Positions 8,024-17,996 are shown, counted from the stretch's first letter. The stretch: 64,000 nt of DNA from an uncultured Pseudomonadota bacterium (GCA_903909415.1 CAIVVS010000055.1:5789-69788); one strand, 5' to 3'. Notes: generated by a model not told the origin, from the sequence alone. Numbers and translations are program-made.

Positions 8024-9134
8024 TTACGCCGCCGGCTTGACCTGCATGCCGCCCGCCCCCATTTGCCCGCCTCCGGCCCCTATTTGCCCGCCTCCGGCGG
8101 CGAGCTGGCTGCGGCGCTTTCGCAGCCGCGTGAAGTGCAGCAGCGCCTCGTCCAGGCGGTCGTTGGTGGCGAGCTCCAGGCAGTCCACGCCGGCCTCGGC
8201 GAGCGTCGAGCGCAGCGCCGCCTCGCGTTCCTTCGCCAGTTGCGCGAAGCGGCGGCGGAAGCCCGCGTCGCGCGTGTCCACGAACAGCTGCTCGCCGGTC
8301 TCGGCGTCCTGCATCACCACCAGGCCGAGGTCGGGCAGTTCCGCCTCGAGCGGATCATGCAGGCGCACCGCGATCACTTCGTGGCGTCGCGCGAGCAGGC
8401 TCATCGCGCGGCCCCAGCCCGGCTTGCTGATGAAGTCCGACACCACGAACACCACCGAGCGCCGGCCTATCATGCCCAGCGCATGGCCGAGCAGCGCGGA
8501 CAGGTCGGTCTCGCGGCTGGTGGCGGCGAGCGGCTGGCCCGCGGCCTCGGCCTCCTTCGCCGCGCGCTTCGCGCCCGCGCCGTCCTTGAGCATCGCATCC
8601 AGCAGGTGCAGCACGTGGCGCCGCCCGCCGCGCGCCGGGATCACCCGGTCCGGGCCGGTGCCGGTGGCGTGCAGGATCGCGCCGACGCGGTTGCCGTAGC
8701 GGGTGAGCAGGCGCGCCAGCACGCTGACGAACTGCGCGGACAGCTCGCGCTTGCGCACGCGCTGCGAGCCGAAGTCCACCGAACCCGACAGGTCGAGCAG
8801 GAACCAGGCCGCGACCTCGCGGTCTTCCTGGAACTCGCGCACGTGCGGCGCCTGCAGCCGCGCGGTGGCATTCCAGTCGATGCGGCGCACGTCGTCCTGC
8901 GGCTGGTATTCGCGCAGGTCGGCGAGGTCCAGGCCGAAGCCGCGGAACAGCGTGCGGTAGTCGCCCTGCAGCAGGCCGTCCAGGCGGCGGATCACGGTCC
9001 ATTCGAGCTGGCGCAGCAGGAACTGCGCCTCGGACTCGGGACGGCGCTCGTCCGCCTCCCCCGCGGCGCCGTCCGCGGGCGCGGGTCCGCCCTCCGCGGC
9101 CGTCGCGGCAGCGGCCGGCTTGCGGCGCAGGAAC

Positions 9135-9160
<26 letters not shown>
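8024..9160 (-). CDS. DUF58 protein with Gly-rich tail
   Basis: The protein has 378 residues. The DUF58 signature DDVRRIDWNATAR lies near residue 90, followed by a VWA-like fold with LLDLSGSVDFG. DUF58 proteins are encoded with MoxR ATPases and are thought to help assemble or activate cell-envelope or metal-cofactor complexes. An acidic, Ala/Pro-rich N-terminal linker precedes the domain. The C-terminus is odd: a Gly/Gln/Met repeat (GGGQIGA, GGGQMGA, GGMQ) encoded by a 21-bp tandem DNA repeat. The start overlaps the MoxR stop region by 26 bases. Confidence 0.9.
8056..8098. repeat. 21-bp tandem repeat encoding the DUF58 tail
   Basis: Two near-identical 21-bp units (core ATTTGCCCGCCTCCGG) lie side by side in the DUF58 3' end, with a partial third. 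Each adds seven residues of the Gly/Gln tail. Copy number could vary between strains. Confidence 0.7.
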
Positions 9161-10148
<988 letters not shown>

Positions 10149-10156
10149 GATAGCCA

Positions 10157-10190
10157 ATTTCCCTTTATATATCAGCCACTTACGCTCAAA
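10157..10190 (-). repeat. AT-rich AAGTGGCTGAT element, copy A
   Basis: On the minus strand the core TAAGTGGCTGATATATAAA sits between the protease stop and the MoxR start. The 12-base core shares 11 bases with copies at 48502-48513 and 61715-61726. The local AT richness contrasts strongly with the flanking coding DNA. The start codon is 22 bases downstream of the core. Confidence 0.6.
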
Positions 10191-11121
10191 ATGGAGGAAT
10201 TCCGACAGCGCTACCGGCCGATTCGATGGTGGCCGCGAAGCCGATGCCGATGAAGGTGCGCGCGTCGGTCGGGTTGAGGATGGCGGTGACGATGCCCACC
10301 ACCTCCCCGCCCATGGTGACCAGCGGCCCACCGGAGTTGCCCGGGTTGGCCGCGGCGTCGAACTGGATCAGGCGCGTCAACTGGCGCTTGCCTTCGGGCG
10401 AGCGGAACTCGCGGTTCAGGCCGGACACCACGCCCGAGGACACCGAGGGACCGATGCCGAACGGAAAGCCCACCGCGACCACCTCGTCGCCGGGCCTGAG
10501 GCTGGCGCTCGACCCGAGCGTCGCCGAAGGCAGGTCGTCGGGGATCTTCTTGGCCTTGATCACCGCGAGGTCGTTCTCGGGCTGCGCGCCCACCATCACT
10601 GCCTCGGACTCGGAACCATCGAAGAAAGTAACGATGATCTTTTCGGCGCCCCACACCACGTGCAGGTTGGTAAGGATGGTCCCGTCATCCACGATCACCA
10701 CGCCTGAGCCGACGCCGCGCTCCTGCTCGCCCTCCTTGGGCTTCTTCGGGTCCACGCCCATGCTGCGCACCCGAACCACCGACTGGCGCACCAGTTCAGC
10801 TGCCTTGGCCTGGCGCGAAGGCAGGGTCTTTTCCAGCAGCGTGTTCATCACTGCCGAGTCGATGTCTTCCTGGGTGAGGTCCTGCGGCGCGGGCCGCATC
10901 GCGTCGCGCCCGAACACCACGGCCAACGCAATCAGCAGGCCGGCGGCGAACATGAACAGGCGCTCGTGGCGGAGCGCGAACGAGCCTGCCCTGGCACGCA
11001 AGCCGGATGGATCGGGCGCGGCCTTCGCCGCCGGCCTGGACGCAGCATCGCGCCCCGACGCGGTGCGCTCGCGTTCGATGCGGTCCTTGTTGGTGCTGCT
11101 GTACAACGCTGCCCGCTTCAT
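10186..11121 (-). CDS. Membrane-anchored trypsin-like serine protease (S1C)
   Basis: The 311-residue protein has a basic cytosolic N-terminus, one membrane span (about 55-70), then an S1C chymotrypsin fold in the periplasm. The catalytic triad is complete: His154 (TNLHVV), Asp184 (ENDLAVI) and Ser263 (GNSGGPL). Unlike DegP or DegS there is no PDZ domain; the protein ends soon after the second barrel. It heads the MoxR-DUF58-VWA gene series, suggesting envelope quality control or processing of the VWA partners. It is divergent from the second VWA gene, across a 212-base interval. Confidence 0.88.
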   Translation of the reverse strand: MKRAALYSSTNKDRIERERTASGRDAASRPAAKAAPDPSGLRARAGSFALRHERLFMFAAGLLIALAVVFGRDAMRPAPQDLTQEDIDSAVMNTLLEKTLPSRQAKAAELVRQSVVRVRSMGVDPKKPKEGEQERGVGSGVVIVDDGTILTNLHVVWGAEKIIVTFFDGSESEAVMVGAQPENDLAVIKAKKIPDDLPSATLGSSASLRPGDEVVAVGFPFGIGPSVSSGVVSGLNREFRSPEGKRQLTRLIQFDAAANPGNSGGPLVTMGGEVVGIVTAILNPTDARTFIGIGFAATIESAGSAVGIPPF

Positions 11122-11290
11122 CGCCTGCCCGAATCCCCGTGAATCGCACGGTCCAGGCAGACCATGCCAAAGACGTGCCAGCCAGCTTCCCGATCCGTCC
11201 GTCCCGCGCGAACTTCCGGAAACTTATCACGCGCCAACGGCACGGTGCGCTAAAGTATTCCGAGACGTTGCACACACCGTTGAACCACAC

Positions 11291-11311
11291 CCCGGGCAGG
11301 GTTGTCCCGGG
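11291..11311 (+). promoter_or_regulatory. CCCGGG inverted repeat before the VWA gene
   Basis: CCCGGG is repeated in inverted form nine bases apart, and a third copy starts at 11321 next to the ribosome-binding region of the gene at 11334. The 5' leader could fold, possibly affecting translation. The rest of the 212-base divergent interval shows no motif I recognise. Confidence 0.3.
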
Positions 11312-11333
11312 CTGCATGACCCCGGGAGGCAGG

Positions 11334-12410
11334 ATGCGGTTCCTCTGGCCGGAAATGCTCTGGCTGCTCTTGTTCGTGCCGGCGCTGGTCGGCGCCTATG
11401 TGGTCGTGCTCCGGCGCAAGAAGAAGGCCGCGATCCACTATGCCAGCCTGGCGCTGGTGCGCGAGGCGCTGGGCCCGCGCCAGGGATGGCGCCGCCACAT
11501 GCCGCCCGCGCTGTTCCTGGTGGCGATGGCCGCGGCCATCCTCGCGATCGCGCGGCCGAGCGCCGTGATCGTGCTGCCCTCGGACCACCTGAAGCTGGTG
11601 CTCGCGATGGACGTGTCGCGCAGCATGCTGGCCAGCGACGTGAAGCCCACGCGCATCATCGCGGCGCAGGATGCCGCCAAGACCTTCATCGGCGAGCTGC
11701 CTGACAACATCCGCCTGGGCATCGCGTCCTTCGCCGGCACCGCCTCGGTGGTGCAGACCATCACCGACAACCGCGACGAGATGACCGCCGCGATCGACCG
11801 CTTCCAGCTGCAGCGCGGCACGGCCACCGGCAGCGGCCTGCTGGTGGCGCTGTCCATGCTGCTGCCGGACTCGGGCATCGACCTGGAATCCATGGTCTAC
11901 GGCAGCGACTTCTCGCGCATGTACGGCACCGGCACCGGCAGCCGCGCGCCGCTGGAGAAGGCGCGCGAGGCCAAGGCCGGCAAGAAGGAGTTCAAGGCGG
12001 TGCCGCCCGGCTCCTACACCGGCGGTGCGATCATCCTGCTGTCCGACGGGCGGCGCACCACCGGCCCGGACCCGCTGGAGGCCGCGAAGATGGCGGCCGA
12101 GCGCGGCGTGCGCGTCTACACCGTGGGCTTCGGCACCAAGGAAGGCGGCGAGATTCCCGGCATGGAGGGCTTTTCGTTCTGGGCGCGGCTGGACGAGGAG
12201 ACACTCAAGCAGGTCGCCAAGATCACCGAGGCGCAGTACTTCTTCGCCGGCAGCGCGGCGGACCTGACCAAGGTCTACCAGAACCTCAGCACGCAGATCG
12301 GTCTGGAGAAGCGCGAGACCGAGGTGAGCGCGCTGTTCTCGGCGCTGGCCGCGCTGCTGGTGGTGCTGGCCGGGCTGCTGTCCATGCTCTGGTTCCACCG
12401 CCGCGCCTGA
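11334..12410 (+). CDS. VWA-domain membrane protein, paralog of 6878-8020
   Basis: The 358-residue protein has a hydrophobic N-terminal segment (about 5-27), a second span (about 57-73), a VWA domain with MIDAS motif DVSRS at 93-97, and a C-terminal membrane span followed by a short basic end. The layout matches the VWA gene on the other strand, but the mid-domain insert differs: here it is Lys/Gly-rich with DFSRMYGTGTGS. ATG 11334 is chosen because GGAGGCAGG precedes it; an in-frame ATG at 11316 is possible. It is transcribed away from the protease-MoxR operon and likely belongs to the same system. Confidence 0.88.
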   Translation: MRFLWPEMLWLLLFVPALVGAYVVVLRRKKKAAIHYASLALVREALGPRQGWRRHMPPALFLVAMAAAILAIARPSAVIVLPSDHLKLVLAMDVSRSMLASDVKPTRIIAAQDAAKTFIGELPDNIRLGIASFAGTASVVQTITDNRDEMTAAIDRFQLQRGTATGSGLLVALSMLLPDSGIDLESMVYGSDFSRMYGTGTGSRAPLEKAREAKAGKKEFKAVPPGSYTGGAIILLSDGRRTTGPDPLEAAKMAAERGVRVYTVGFGTKEGGEIPGMEGFSFWARLDEETLKQVAKITEAQYFFAGSAADLTKVYQNLSTQIGLEKRETEVSALFSALAALLVVLAGLLSMLWFHRRA

Positions 12411-12440
12411 ATCCGTCGCAGCGCCCCGCCCCGATGCCAG

Positions 12441-13112
12441 TCAGCGCACGGGACGCGCCAGGCATTCGCCGGGGTCCTTGCCGCGTTCGCACAGCTTGAT
12501 CGGCCCCAGCGTCTCGTACACGGCGCGCGCGTTCTTCGCCGTCATCGGCGCGGTGTCCTTGGTGAACGGCGCGGCGCGCACCGCCTTCTGCAGCACCACG
12601 AGGTCGCGCCCGGCTAGGATGGCGACATGCAGCGCGACCTCGCCGCGGCCGGCACCGCGCACCGTCGGGCAGCCCAGCACGGCCACGTGCGCCGGATAAC
12701 CGTCCACCTTGATGTCGCCCATCGAGGTCTTGATCGACTCCCCCTCGCAGGCGGGCGCGATGCGTCCTGCCTCCATCGCCAGGTAGATGCCCGGCGTCAT
12801 GTTGGGCGTGTCGCCGAAGCCGCGCAGCGCCTTGAGCGTGATCAGTTCGCGCCAGTCGCCCAGGGTCTGGCCCCTGGGCAGCATCTCCATCAGCAGCGAC
12901 TGGGCATTGGACTGCTTGTTCGCTTCCTGCCATCCGACCGGGGCGCTGAACAGCACCGCGTGGTTGAAGACCGGCGCGACCACCACCGACGGCCGGTCCG
13001 GCCTGAAGGGCGGCGCATCGGCGGCAAGGGCGTTTGCGGCGGCGAGGCAGGCTGAAAGCAGGGCCATGCGGCCCGCCCGCCTGCCCCGGCGGGATGCGCG
13101 GGGCGTTGTCAT
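12441..13112 (-). CDS. Secreted hypothetical protein, tandem paralog 1
   Basis: The 223-residue protein has a basic N-terminus and a hydrophobic signal segment ending near ALAADA, so it is probably periplasmic. The mature part has about four Cys in pairs (for example near KLCERG and GECLA). It is a paralog of the product of 13136-13885: both share a segment ending in AAPF-x-x-D-x-AP-[MI]-T-x-x-NA and a Cys-rich C-terminus ending in ARP-[VL]-R. I do not recognise a family and no catalytic motif stands out. No Shine-Dalgarno precedes ATG 13112; a TATACT box sits six bases upstream. Confidence 0.7.
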   Translation of the reverse strand: MTTPRASRRGRRAGRMALLSACLAAANALAADAPPFRPDRPSVVVAPVFNHAVLFSAPVGWQEANKQSNAQSLLMEMLPRGQTLGDWRELITLKALRGFGDTPNMTPGIYLAMEAGRIAPACEGESIKTSMGDIKVDGYPAHVAVLGCPTVRGAGRGEVALHVAILAGRDLVVLQKAVRAAPFTKDTAPMTAKNARAVYETLGPIKLCERGKDPGECLARPVR

Positions 13113-13118
13113 CGCCCG

Positions 13119-13124
13119 AGTATA
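13119..13124 (-). promoter_or_regulatory. -10-like TATACT six bases before an ATG start
   Basis: On the minus strand TATACT is followed by CGGGCG and then ATG 13112. The gap to the upstream paralog is only 23 bases and lacks a Shine-Dalgarno, which suggests a leaderless internal promoter. No good -35 is visible. Confidence 0.4.
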
Positions 13125-13135
13125 GGTCGGCCGCA

Positions 13136-13885
13136 TCACGGCGAGCCGCGCCCGGGGACGCCGGACGGGAGCCCCGGCGGCGGCGCCTCGGGGACATCGC
13201 GCGGCACGGCGCGCAACGGGCGCGCCATGCAGGCCGACATGGCTTCGGCGGGATCGCAGATGCGCACCATCGGGAATGCGGACTGCATCAGCGCCGGCGC
13301 GTTGGCGCGCGTGATCGGCGCGTTGTCCGCGGCGAAGGGCGCGCCCCGCGCCGCGCGCCGCAGCAGCACGATGTCCCCCTCCACCAGGATCGCGATCTCC
13401 ACCAGCGCCACGCCGAGCGTGGCCGACAGCGCGGCGCAGCCGTGTATCGCCGCATGGCCGGCATAGCCGTCCATCAGCACCGGGCCGAGCGACACGTCCA
13501 GCGGGCCGGACGCGCAGGACCGGGCGATGTCCGCGCCGTTGTCGCGCAGGAAGCCGAGCGCGCCTTCGGGATGCGCCGCGCCGGCGCCGAGGACCACGAC
13601 CACGCCCAGGCGCTCGGTCCAGTCGGCCGCGCTCTGCCCGTCGGGCAGGATGTCGATGGACAGGTTGCGGCCGTCGGTCTGCCGGCCTGCGAAGGTCCAG
13701 CCGGCGGGCGTGGCAATCAGCGCGTCCCGCCCGGGCAGGGGCACGCGGTGCACCGCCGGATTGCTGCGCGCGCCGGGAACAGGCGCCTCGGCCGCGATGG
13801 CGGCGCCCGCCGGCACGGCCATGGCAAGCGCGAACAGCAGGCGCAGGCCGGACGGCACGACGCGGAAACACGGGTAGCGGAGCAT
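13136..13885 (-). CDS. Secreted hypothetical protein, tandem paralog 2
   Basis: The 249-residue protein has a signal peptide (hydrophobic core LRLLFALAMAVPAGAAIA) and a mature domain related to the product of the next gene downstream (12441-13112). It shares the APF-x-x-D-N-API-T-x-x-NA segment and paired Cys. The last 20 residues are a Pro/Gly-rich tail not present in the paralog. ATG 13885 is preferred over upstream starts because it gives a proper signal peptide and leaves room for a promoter (TATACT at 13916-13921 on this strand). The function is unknown. Confidence 0.7.
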   Translation of the reverse strand: MLRYPCFRVVPSGLRLLFALAMAVPAGAAIAAEAPVPGARSNPAVHRVPLPGRDALIATPAGWTFAGRQTDGRNLSIDILPDGQSAADWTERLGVVVVLGAGAAHPEGALGFLRDNGADIARSCASGPLDVSLGPVLMDGYAGHAAIHGCAALSATLGVALVEIAILVEGDIVLLRRAARGAPFAADNAPITRANAPALMQSAFPMVRICDPAEAMSACMARPLRAVPRDVPEAPPPGLPSGVPGRGSP

Positions 13886-13915
13886 GGACGCCGGCGCGCT
13901 GTGGAACGTCGCCAA

Positions 13916-13923
13916 AGTATAGT
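13916..13923. promoter_or_regulatory. Overlapping divergent -10 elements
   Basis: AGTATAGT contains TATACT read on the minus strand (13921-13916) and TATAGT read on the plus strand (13918-13923). It lies between the secreted-protein gene starting at 13885 and the amidohydrolase gene starting at 13955, so one short AT-rich patch may serve both directions. Confidence 0.4.
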
Positions 13924-13954
13924 TCACGCCAACCACGCCCCACCAGGGAATGCC

Positions 13955-15619
13955 ATGCACGCCGACCTCATCCTCACCGGAAACATCCTCACCCTGGACG
14001 CGCGCTCGTCGCGCGCCGAAGCGCTCGCCATCCGCGGCGGACTCATCGTGCTGGCCGGCAGCCGAGGACAGGTGATGGCGCTGCGCGGACCGGGCACGCG
14101 CGTGCATGAATTCGGCGCCGCGACCCTGCTGCCCGGGTTCAACGACACCCACGCGCACATGAGCACGGTGGGCATCAAGACGCTGCGCCCGTCACTGGCC
14201 GGCGCGCGCTCCATTGCCGACGTCCAGGCGCGCGTGCGCGAGCTGGCGCGCGCCACGCCCAAGGGGGAATGGATCGTCACCATGCCGGTGGGCGATCCGC
14301 CGTTCTATGCGGAGGGCGCGGCCATCCTCGCCGAGGGACGCTTGCCCACGCGCCTGGAACTGGACGCGGCCGCGCCCGACCACCCGGTGTACCTGTCCAG
14401 CCCGGGTGGCTACTGGGGACAGATGCCCTGCCTGTCGGCGATGAACTCCGCGGGCCTGGCCGCCAATGGCATCACGCGCGACACCCAGCCGGGCGCACCC
14501 GGCCTGACCATCGAGCGCGACGCGGACGGCGAACCCACCGGCGTGTTCCGCGAGGCCAACTTCGTCAGCGTGATCGAACTCGCGCTGCTGCCCGCAGTGC
14601 CGCGCTTCACGCCCACCGACCGCGTGGAGGCCCTGCGCCGCGGCCAGCGCATGTGCCACGCCAAGGGCACGACCAGCATCTACGAAGGCCATGGCGTGGC
14701 GCCCGCCGTGGTGGCCGACTTCAAGGCCCTGCACGCCACGGGCGAGCTGAGCATGCGCTCGCACCTGGTGCTGGGCCCCGACTGGGGCAGCATGGCCGAG
14801 GCGCGCGAGGCGATGGCAACGCGCATGCAGGAAGCGCGCGGCCGCGGCACCGGCGACGCGGTGCTGCGCGTCTCGGGCGTGTTCATCCCGTCCTACGGCG
14901 ACACCGGGCTGAACGGCCTGTTCCGGCGCAACCCGGCCGACCTGGGCTGGGGCGACTACCTGCGCTTCGTGCACGGGCCGGCGGAGTTCGCCGAACTGGC
15001 GGAATGCGCGGCGCGCAACGACCTGCGGGTGAACACCGTCGTGTCCGACCGGCTGCATGACCTGGCGCCGGTGCTGGCCGACCTCGCCACCCGCCACCCG
15101 ATCGGCGAGCGCCGCTGGGTGATGGAACATGTGAGCCAGTGCCGCGCCGCCGACGTGGACGTGCTGGCCTCGACCGGCTGCGCGGTCACGCTGATCCCGG
15201 CGCACTTCGTCTGGAAGTACGGACACCGCTTCACCACCCTGCCCGCCGACGAGCAGGCGCTGGTCGCGCCGGCCGCGCGCCTGCTGGAACGCGGCGCGCC
15301 CGTGTCGGCCGGCACCGATGCCGTGCCCTGGGACCCGCTGGTGAGCGTGTGGGCCATGAGCCAGCGCAAGACCAAGAAGGACGGCACGATGCTGGGGCCG
15401 GACGGACGCCTGGGCGTCGAGGCGGCGCTGCGCCTGGTCACCGCTGCCGGGGCCTGGCTCAGCTTCGAAGAAGGCGTGAAAGGAACGCTGGAAGCGGACC
15501 GCTGCGCTGACATCACGGTGCTGAAGAACGACCCACTGGCCGCCGAGGGTGACGCGATCCTGGACAACGAGTGCCTCGCTACCCTGGTGGGCGGACGCTG
15601 GGTGCACGGCGAAGCCTGA
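13955..15619 (+). CDS. YtcJ-like amidohydrolase-3 family protein
   Basis: The 554-residue protein belongs to the amidohydrolase-3 (YtcJ/NfdA-like) group. The metal motif lies in PGFNDTHAHM near residue 65, with a later EHVSQC His and a C-terminal SAGTDAVPWDPL Asp. The C-terminal DITVLKNDPL-type segment closes the composite beta-sandwich typical of amidohydrolases. Family members hydrolyse N-formyl, N-acyl or other amide bonds in the cytosol. The open frame continues upstream, but ATG 13955 begins at the family's normal N-terminus (HADLILTGNILTLD). The gene stands alone downstream of the bidirectional -10 patch. Confidence 0.87.
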   Translation: MHADLILTGNILTLDARSSRAEALAIRGGLIVLAGSRGQVMALRGPGTRVHEFGAATLLPGFNDTHAHMSTVGIKTLRPSLAGARSIADVQARVRELARATPKGEWIVTMPVGDPPFYAEGAAILAEGRLPTRLELDAAAPDHPVYLSSPGGYWGQMPCLSAMNSAGLAANGITRDTQPGAPGLTIERDADGEPTGVFREANFVSVIELALLPAVPRFTPTDRVEALRRGQRMCHAKGTTSIYEGHGVAPAVVADFKALHATGELSMRSHLVLGPDWGSMAEAREAMATRMQEARGRGTGDAVLRVSGVFIPSYGDTGLNGLFRRNPADLGWGDYLRFVHGPAEFAELAECAARNDLRVNTVVSDRLHDLAPVLADLATRHPIGERRWVMEHVSQCRAADVDVLASTGCAVTLIPAHFVWKYGHRFTTLPADEQALVAPAARLLERGAPVSAGTDAVPWDPLVSVWAMSQRKTKKDGTMLGPDGRLGVEAALRLVTAAGAWLSFEEGVKGTLEADRCADITVLKNDPLAAEGDAILDNECLATLVGGRWVHGEA

Positions 15620-15662
15620 GCTGACGCCTCCGGAGCGACTGCGGCACGCATTCCAGCGTCAA

Positions 15663-15767
15663 GAGCCGCGCCGCCTTGCGACGGCGCGTTCCACCCTGTC
15701 GAGCCACGCCGCCTTACGACGGCGCGTTCCACCCTGTCGAGCCGCGCCGCCCTACGACGGCGCGTCA
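15663..15767. repeat. 38-bp tandem repeat, about 2.8 copies
   Basis: Units start at 15663, 15701 and 15739, each containing GACGGCGCGTTCCACCC or a close variant. Each unit holds a small inverted repeat (GCCG...CGGC), so the RNA can form a series of hairpins. The third unit overlaps the stop codon and last residues of the Bug gene ending at 15752. It may act as a bidirectional terminator between the convergent genes. Confidence 0.75.
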
Positions 15768-16738
15768 GAGGGCTTCACCCCGATGGCGCGGAACACGCGC
15801 CCGGCGTTGGCGCGGTCCTCGCGCAGGAACTCGGCGAACTCCTTGGCCGAGCCGCCGACCGGATCGAAGGACTGGGCGCGCATGTACTCCTGCACCTTGG
15901 GCGTCTGCAGGGCCTTGGCGAACTCCGCGTTCAGCCGGTCGACGATCGCCGACGGCGTCTTCGCCGGCGCGAACACGCCGAAGTAGCTGCGCAGGCCGGG
16001 GTCCGCGCCCTCCTCGCCCAGGCTGGGCGTCTCGGGCAGCAGCGGCGAGCGCTGCGTGCCGACCACCGCCATCGCCTTGAGCTTGCCCGCGCGGATGTGG
16101 CCAGCCACGATGCCGATGGACATGAAGGTCACGTCGACTTCGCCGGCCAGCGCGGCGGCGGTGGCCGGGCCCGAGCCCTTGTAGGGCACGCCGGTCATGG
16201 CCGCGCCCGAGGCGTGCCTAAGCCACAGCATGTAGACCTCGGGGATGCTGCCCGCGCCCCAGGTGCCGAAGTTGATCTTGCCCGGGTTGGCCTTCGCCCA
16301 GGCGATCATCTCCTTGTACGAGCCGAACGGCGCGTTGCCCTTCGCGATCAGCATGCTGTTGCTGCGCACCAGGTTGATGACCGGCTCGAAGTCCTTGTCC
16401 GCGTCGTAAGGCAGGCTCTTGAACACGTGCGGGTTGTAGGACAGGCTGTCGGCCACGGTCTGGCAGATGGTGTAGCCATCGGGCGCGGCCTTGGCGCAGG
16501 CCTGCATGCCGATGATGGAACTGCCGCCGGGACGGTTCTCCACCAGCACCGGCTGCCCGATGTTCTCCGCGACCGCCGAGCCGGTGGTGCGCGACAGGGT
16601 GTCGCTCGGGCCGCCGGCCGCGTACGGCACGATGATGCGGATCGGCTTGGCCGGGAAAGCCTGCGCCTGCGCCGCGCCGTGACACAGGGCGGCCAGTGCC
16701 GCCGCCAGCGTGCATTGCCATGCCTGCCTTGCCGTCAT
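15752..16738 (-). CDS. Bug/TctC-family periplasmic solute-binding protein
   Basis: The 328-residue protein has a cleavable signal peptide ending near GAAQAQA. The mature fold starts with FPAKPIRIIVPYAAGG, followed by VLVENRPGG and a later GVPYKGSG loop, the hallmarks of the Bug (TctC) family, which binds carboxylates for tripartite tricarboxylate transporters. No TctA or TctB membrane genes are in the window, so it is an orphan receptor. The final residues (DAPS) are encoded inside the downstream 38-bp tandem repeat. It lies between an amidohydrolase gene on the other strand and selD, so its ligand cannot be guessed. Confidence 0.92.
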   Translation of the reverse strand: MTARQAWQCTLAAALAALCHGAAQAQAFPAKPIRIIVPYAAGGPSDTLSRTTGSAVAENIGQPVLVENRPGGSSIIGMQACAKAAPDGYTICQTVADSLSYNPHVFKSLPYDADKDFEPVINLVRSNSMLIAKGNAPFGSYKEMIAWAKANPGKINFGTWGAGSIPEVYMLWLRHASGAAMTGVPYKGSGPATAAALAGEVDVTFMSIGIVAGHIRAGKLKAMAVVGTQRSPLLPETPSLGEEGADPGLRSYFGVFAPAKTPSAIVDRLNAEFAKALQTPKVQEYMRAQSFDPVGGSAKEFAEFLREDRANAGRVFRAIGVKPSDAPS

Positions 16739-16775
16739 TGCCGCCTCCCCTTCGTATGAATGCGTATTGTCCGGG

Positions 16776-17828
16776 CTAGGCCACGGTAATGCGCGGCGCC
16801 CCGGCGACCATGCGCCCTATGGTGCGCGAATCCGCGAACCCGCGCTTGCTGAATTCCGCATGCACCGCGGCTTCCGAGCCCGGCGCGCAGGCAACCAGCA
16901 GGCCGCCGCTGGTCTGCGGATCGGTCACCAGCGTCTTGACGTAATCCCCGGCGCCTGCCGGCAGCGTGACGTCCGCGCCGTAGCCCGCCCAGTTGCGCCC
17001 GGTGGCGCCGGTGCGCGTGCCCTGCTTCGCCCATTCGAGCGCCTCGGGAATCATGGGCAGCGCATCGAAGCGCACTTCCGCGCCCAGCTTCGAGCCGCGG
17101 CAGATCTCCAGCAGGTGGCCGGCCAGGCCGAAGCCGGTCACGTCGGTCAGGGCATGCACCTCATCCATGGCGGACAGCGCCTCGCCGGGCGTGTTCAGCC
17201 GGGTCGTGGAATCGATCATGGCCTCATAGCCCTTGGGCGAGAGCACGCCCTTCTTCAACGCGGCCGAGAGCACGCCCACGCCCAGCGGCTTGCCGAGGAT
17301 CAGCAGGTCGCCTTCGCGCGCCGAGCTGTTGCGCTTCACCTTGTCCGGGTGCACCAGGCCCAGGGCGACCAGGCCGTAGATCGGCTCGAGCACGTCGATG
17401 GAGTGGCCGCCCGCGATCGGGATGCCCGCAGCATGGCAGACCGACTCGCCGCCGGCGAGGATTCGGCCGATGACCTCCAGCGGCAGCTTCTCCAGCGGCA
17501 TGCCGACGATGGCCAGCGCGAAGATCGGCTTGCCGCCCATGGCATAGATGTCGGAGATGGCATTGGTCGCGGCGATGCGGCCGAAGTCATAGGGATCGTC
17601 GACGATGGGGGTGAAGAAGTCCGTGGTCGCGACGATGGCCTGGGTGTCGTTCAGCTTGTATACCGCCGCGTCATCGGCCGTCTCGGTGCCGACCAGCAGG
17701 GCTGCGGGCAGGCCGCGCACCGGCGTCTGCGCCAGCAGCTGCGACAGCACCGCCGGGGCGATCTTGCAGCCGCAGCCGCCGCCGTGGCTGAAATCGGTGA
17801 GGCGTATCGGGGCGATCATGTCGGACAT
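16776..17828 (-). CDS. selD: Selenide, water dikinase (selenophosphate synthase)
   Basis: The 350-residue enzyme makes selenophosphate from selenide and ATP for selenocysteine or selenouridine synthesis. The N-terminal active-site loop SHGGGCGCKIAP is intact, with Cys19 at the catalytic position (Cys17 in E. coli) and Lys22. The GHS-x-D and DPQTSGGLL motifs are present. It uses Cys rather than selenocysteine, since no in-frame TGA occurs there. ATG 17828 is preferred because AGGAG precedes it by eight bases, although the frame continues upstream. No selA, selB, selC or selU is visible nearby. Confidence 0.95.
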   Translation of the reverse strand: MSDMIAPIRLTDFSHGGGCGCKIAPAVLSQLLAQTPVRGLPAALLVGTETADDAAVYKLNDTQAIVATTDFFTPIVDDPYDFGRIAATNAISDIYAMGGKPIFALAIVGMPLEKLPLEVIGRILAGGESVCHAAGIPIAGGHSIDVLEPIYGLVALGLVHPDKVKRNSSAREGDLLILGKPLGVGVLSAALKKGVLSPKGYEAMIDSTTRLNTPGEALSAMDEVHALTDVTGFGLAGHLLEICRGSKLGAEVRFDALPMIPEALEWAKQGTRTGATGRNWAGYGADVTLPAGAGDYVKTLVTDPQTSGGLLVACAPGSEAAVHAEFSKRGFADSRTIGRMVAGAPRITVA

Positions 17829-17996
17829 GCGCAGACTCCTGCATAAGCGAACCCCGATTCTAGTCTCGCAGGCGAGCCTGCGTCCCCGTGCGAACCACCT
17901 TGTTTGCCGCACACAGGGGCATCCCGTAACATGGCGCTCCCGGAGGGGCCCTATCGCGCCGCTCCAACCCTGAATCAACCAGAACTGGACCTCTTA

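Noticed and set aside
14192..15607. A 471-codon minus-strand open frame opposite the YtcJ-like amidohydrolase
   Set aside because: It is His/Arg/Gln-rich shadow sequence without structure; the plus strand has the metal motifs.
15663..15767. A CRISPR array
   Set aside because: The units are contiguous 38-bp tandem repeats with no spacers, and no cas genes are present.
16776..17828. Selenocysteine in SelD
   Set aside because: The catalytic position is a Cys codon, with no in-frame TGA.
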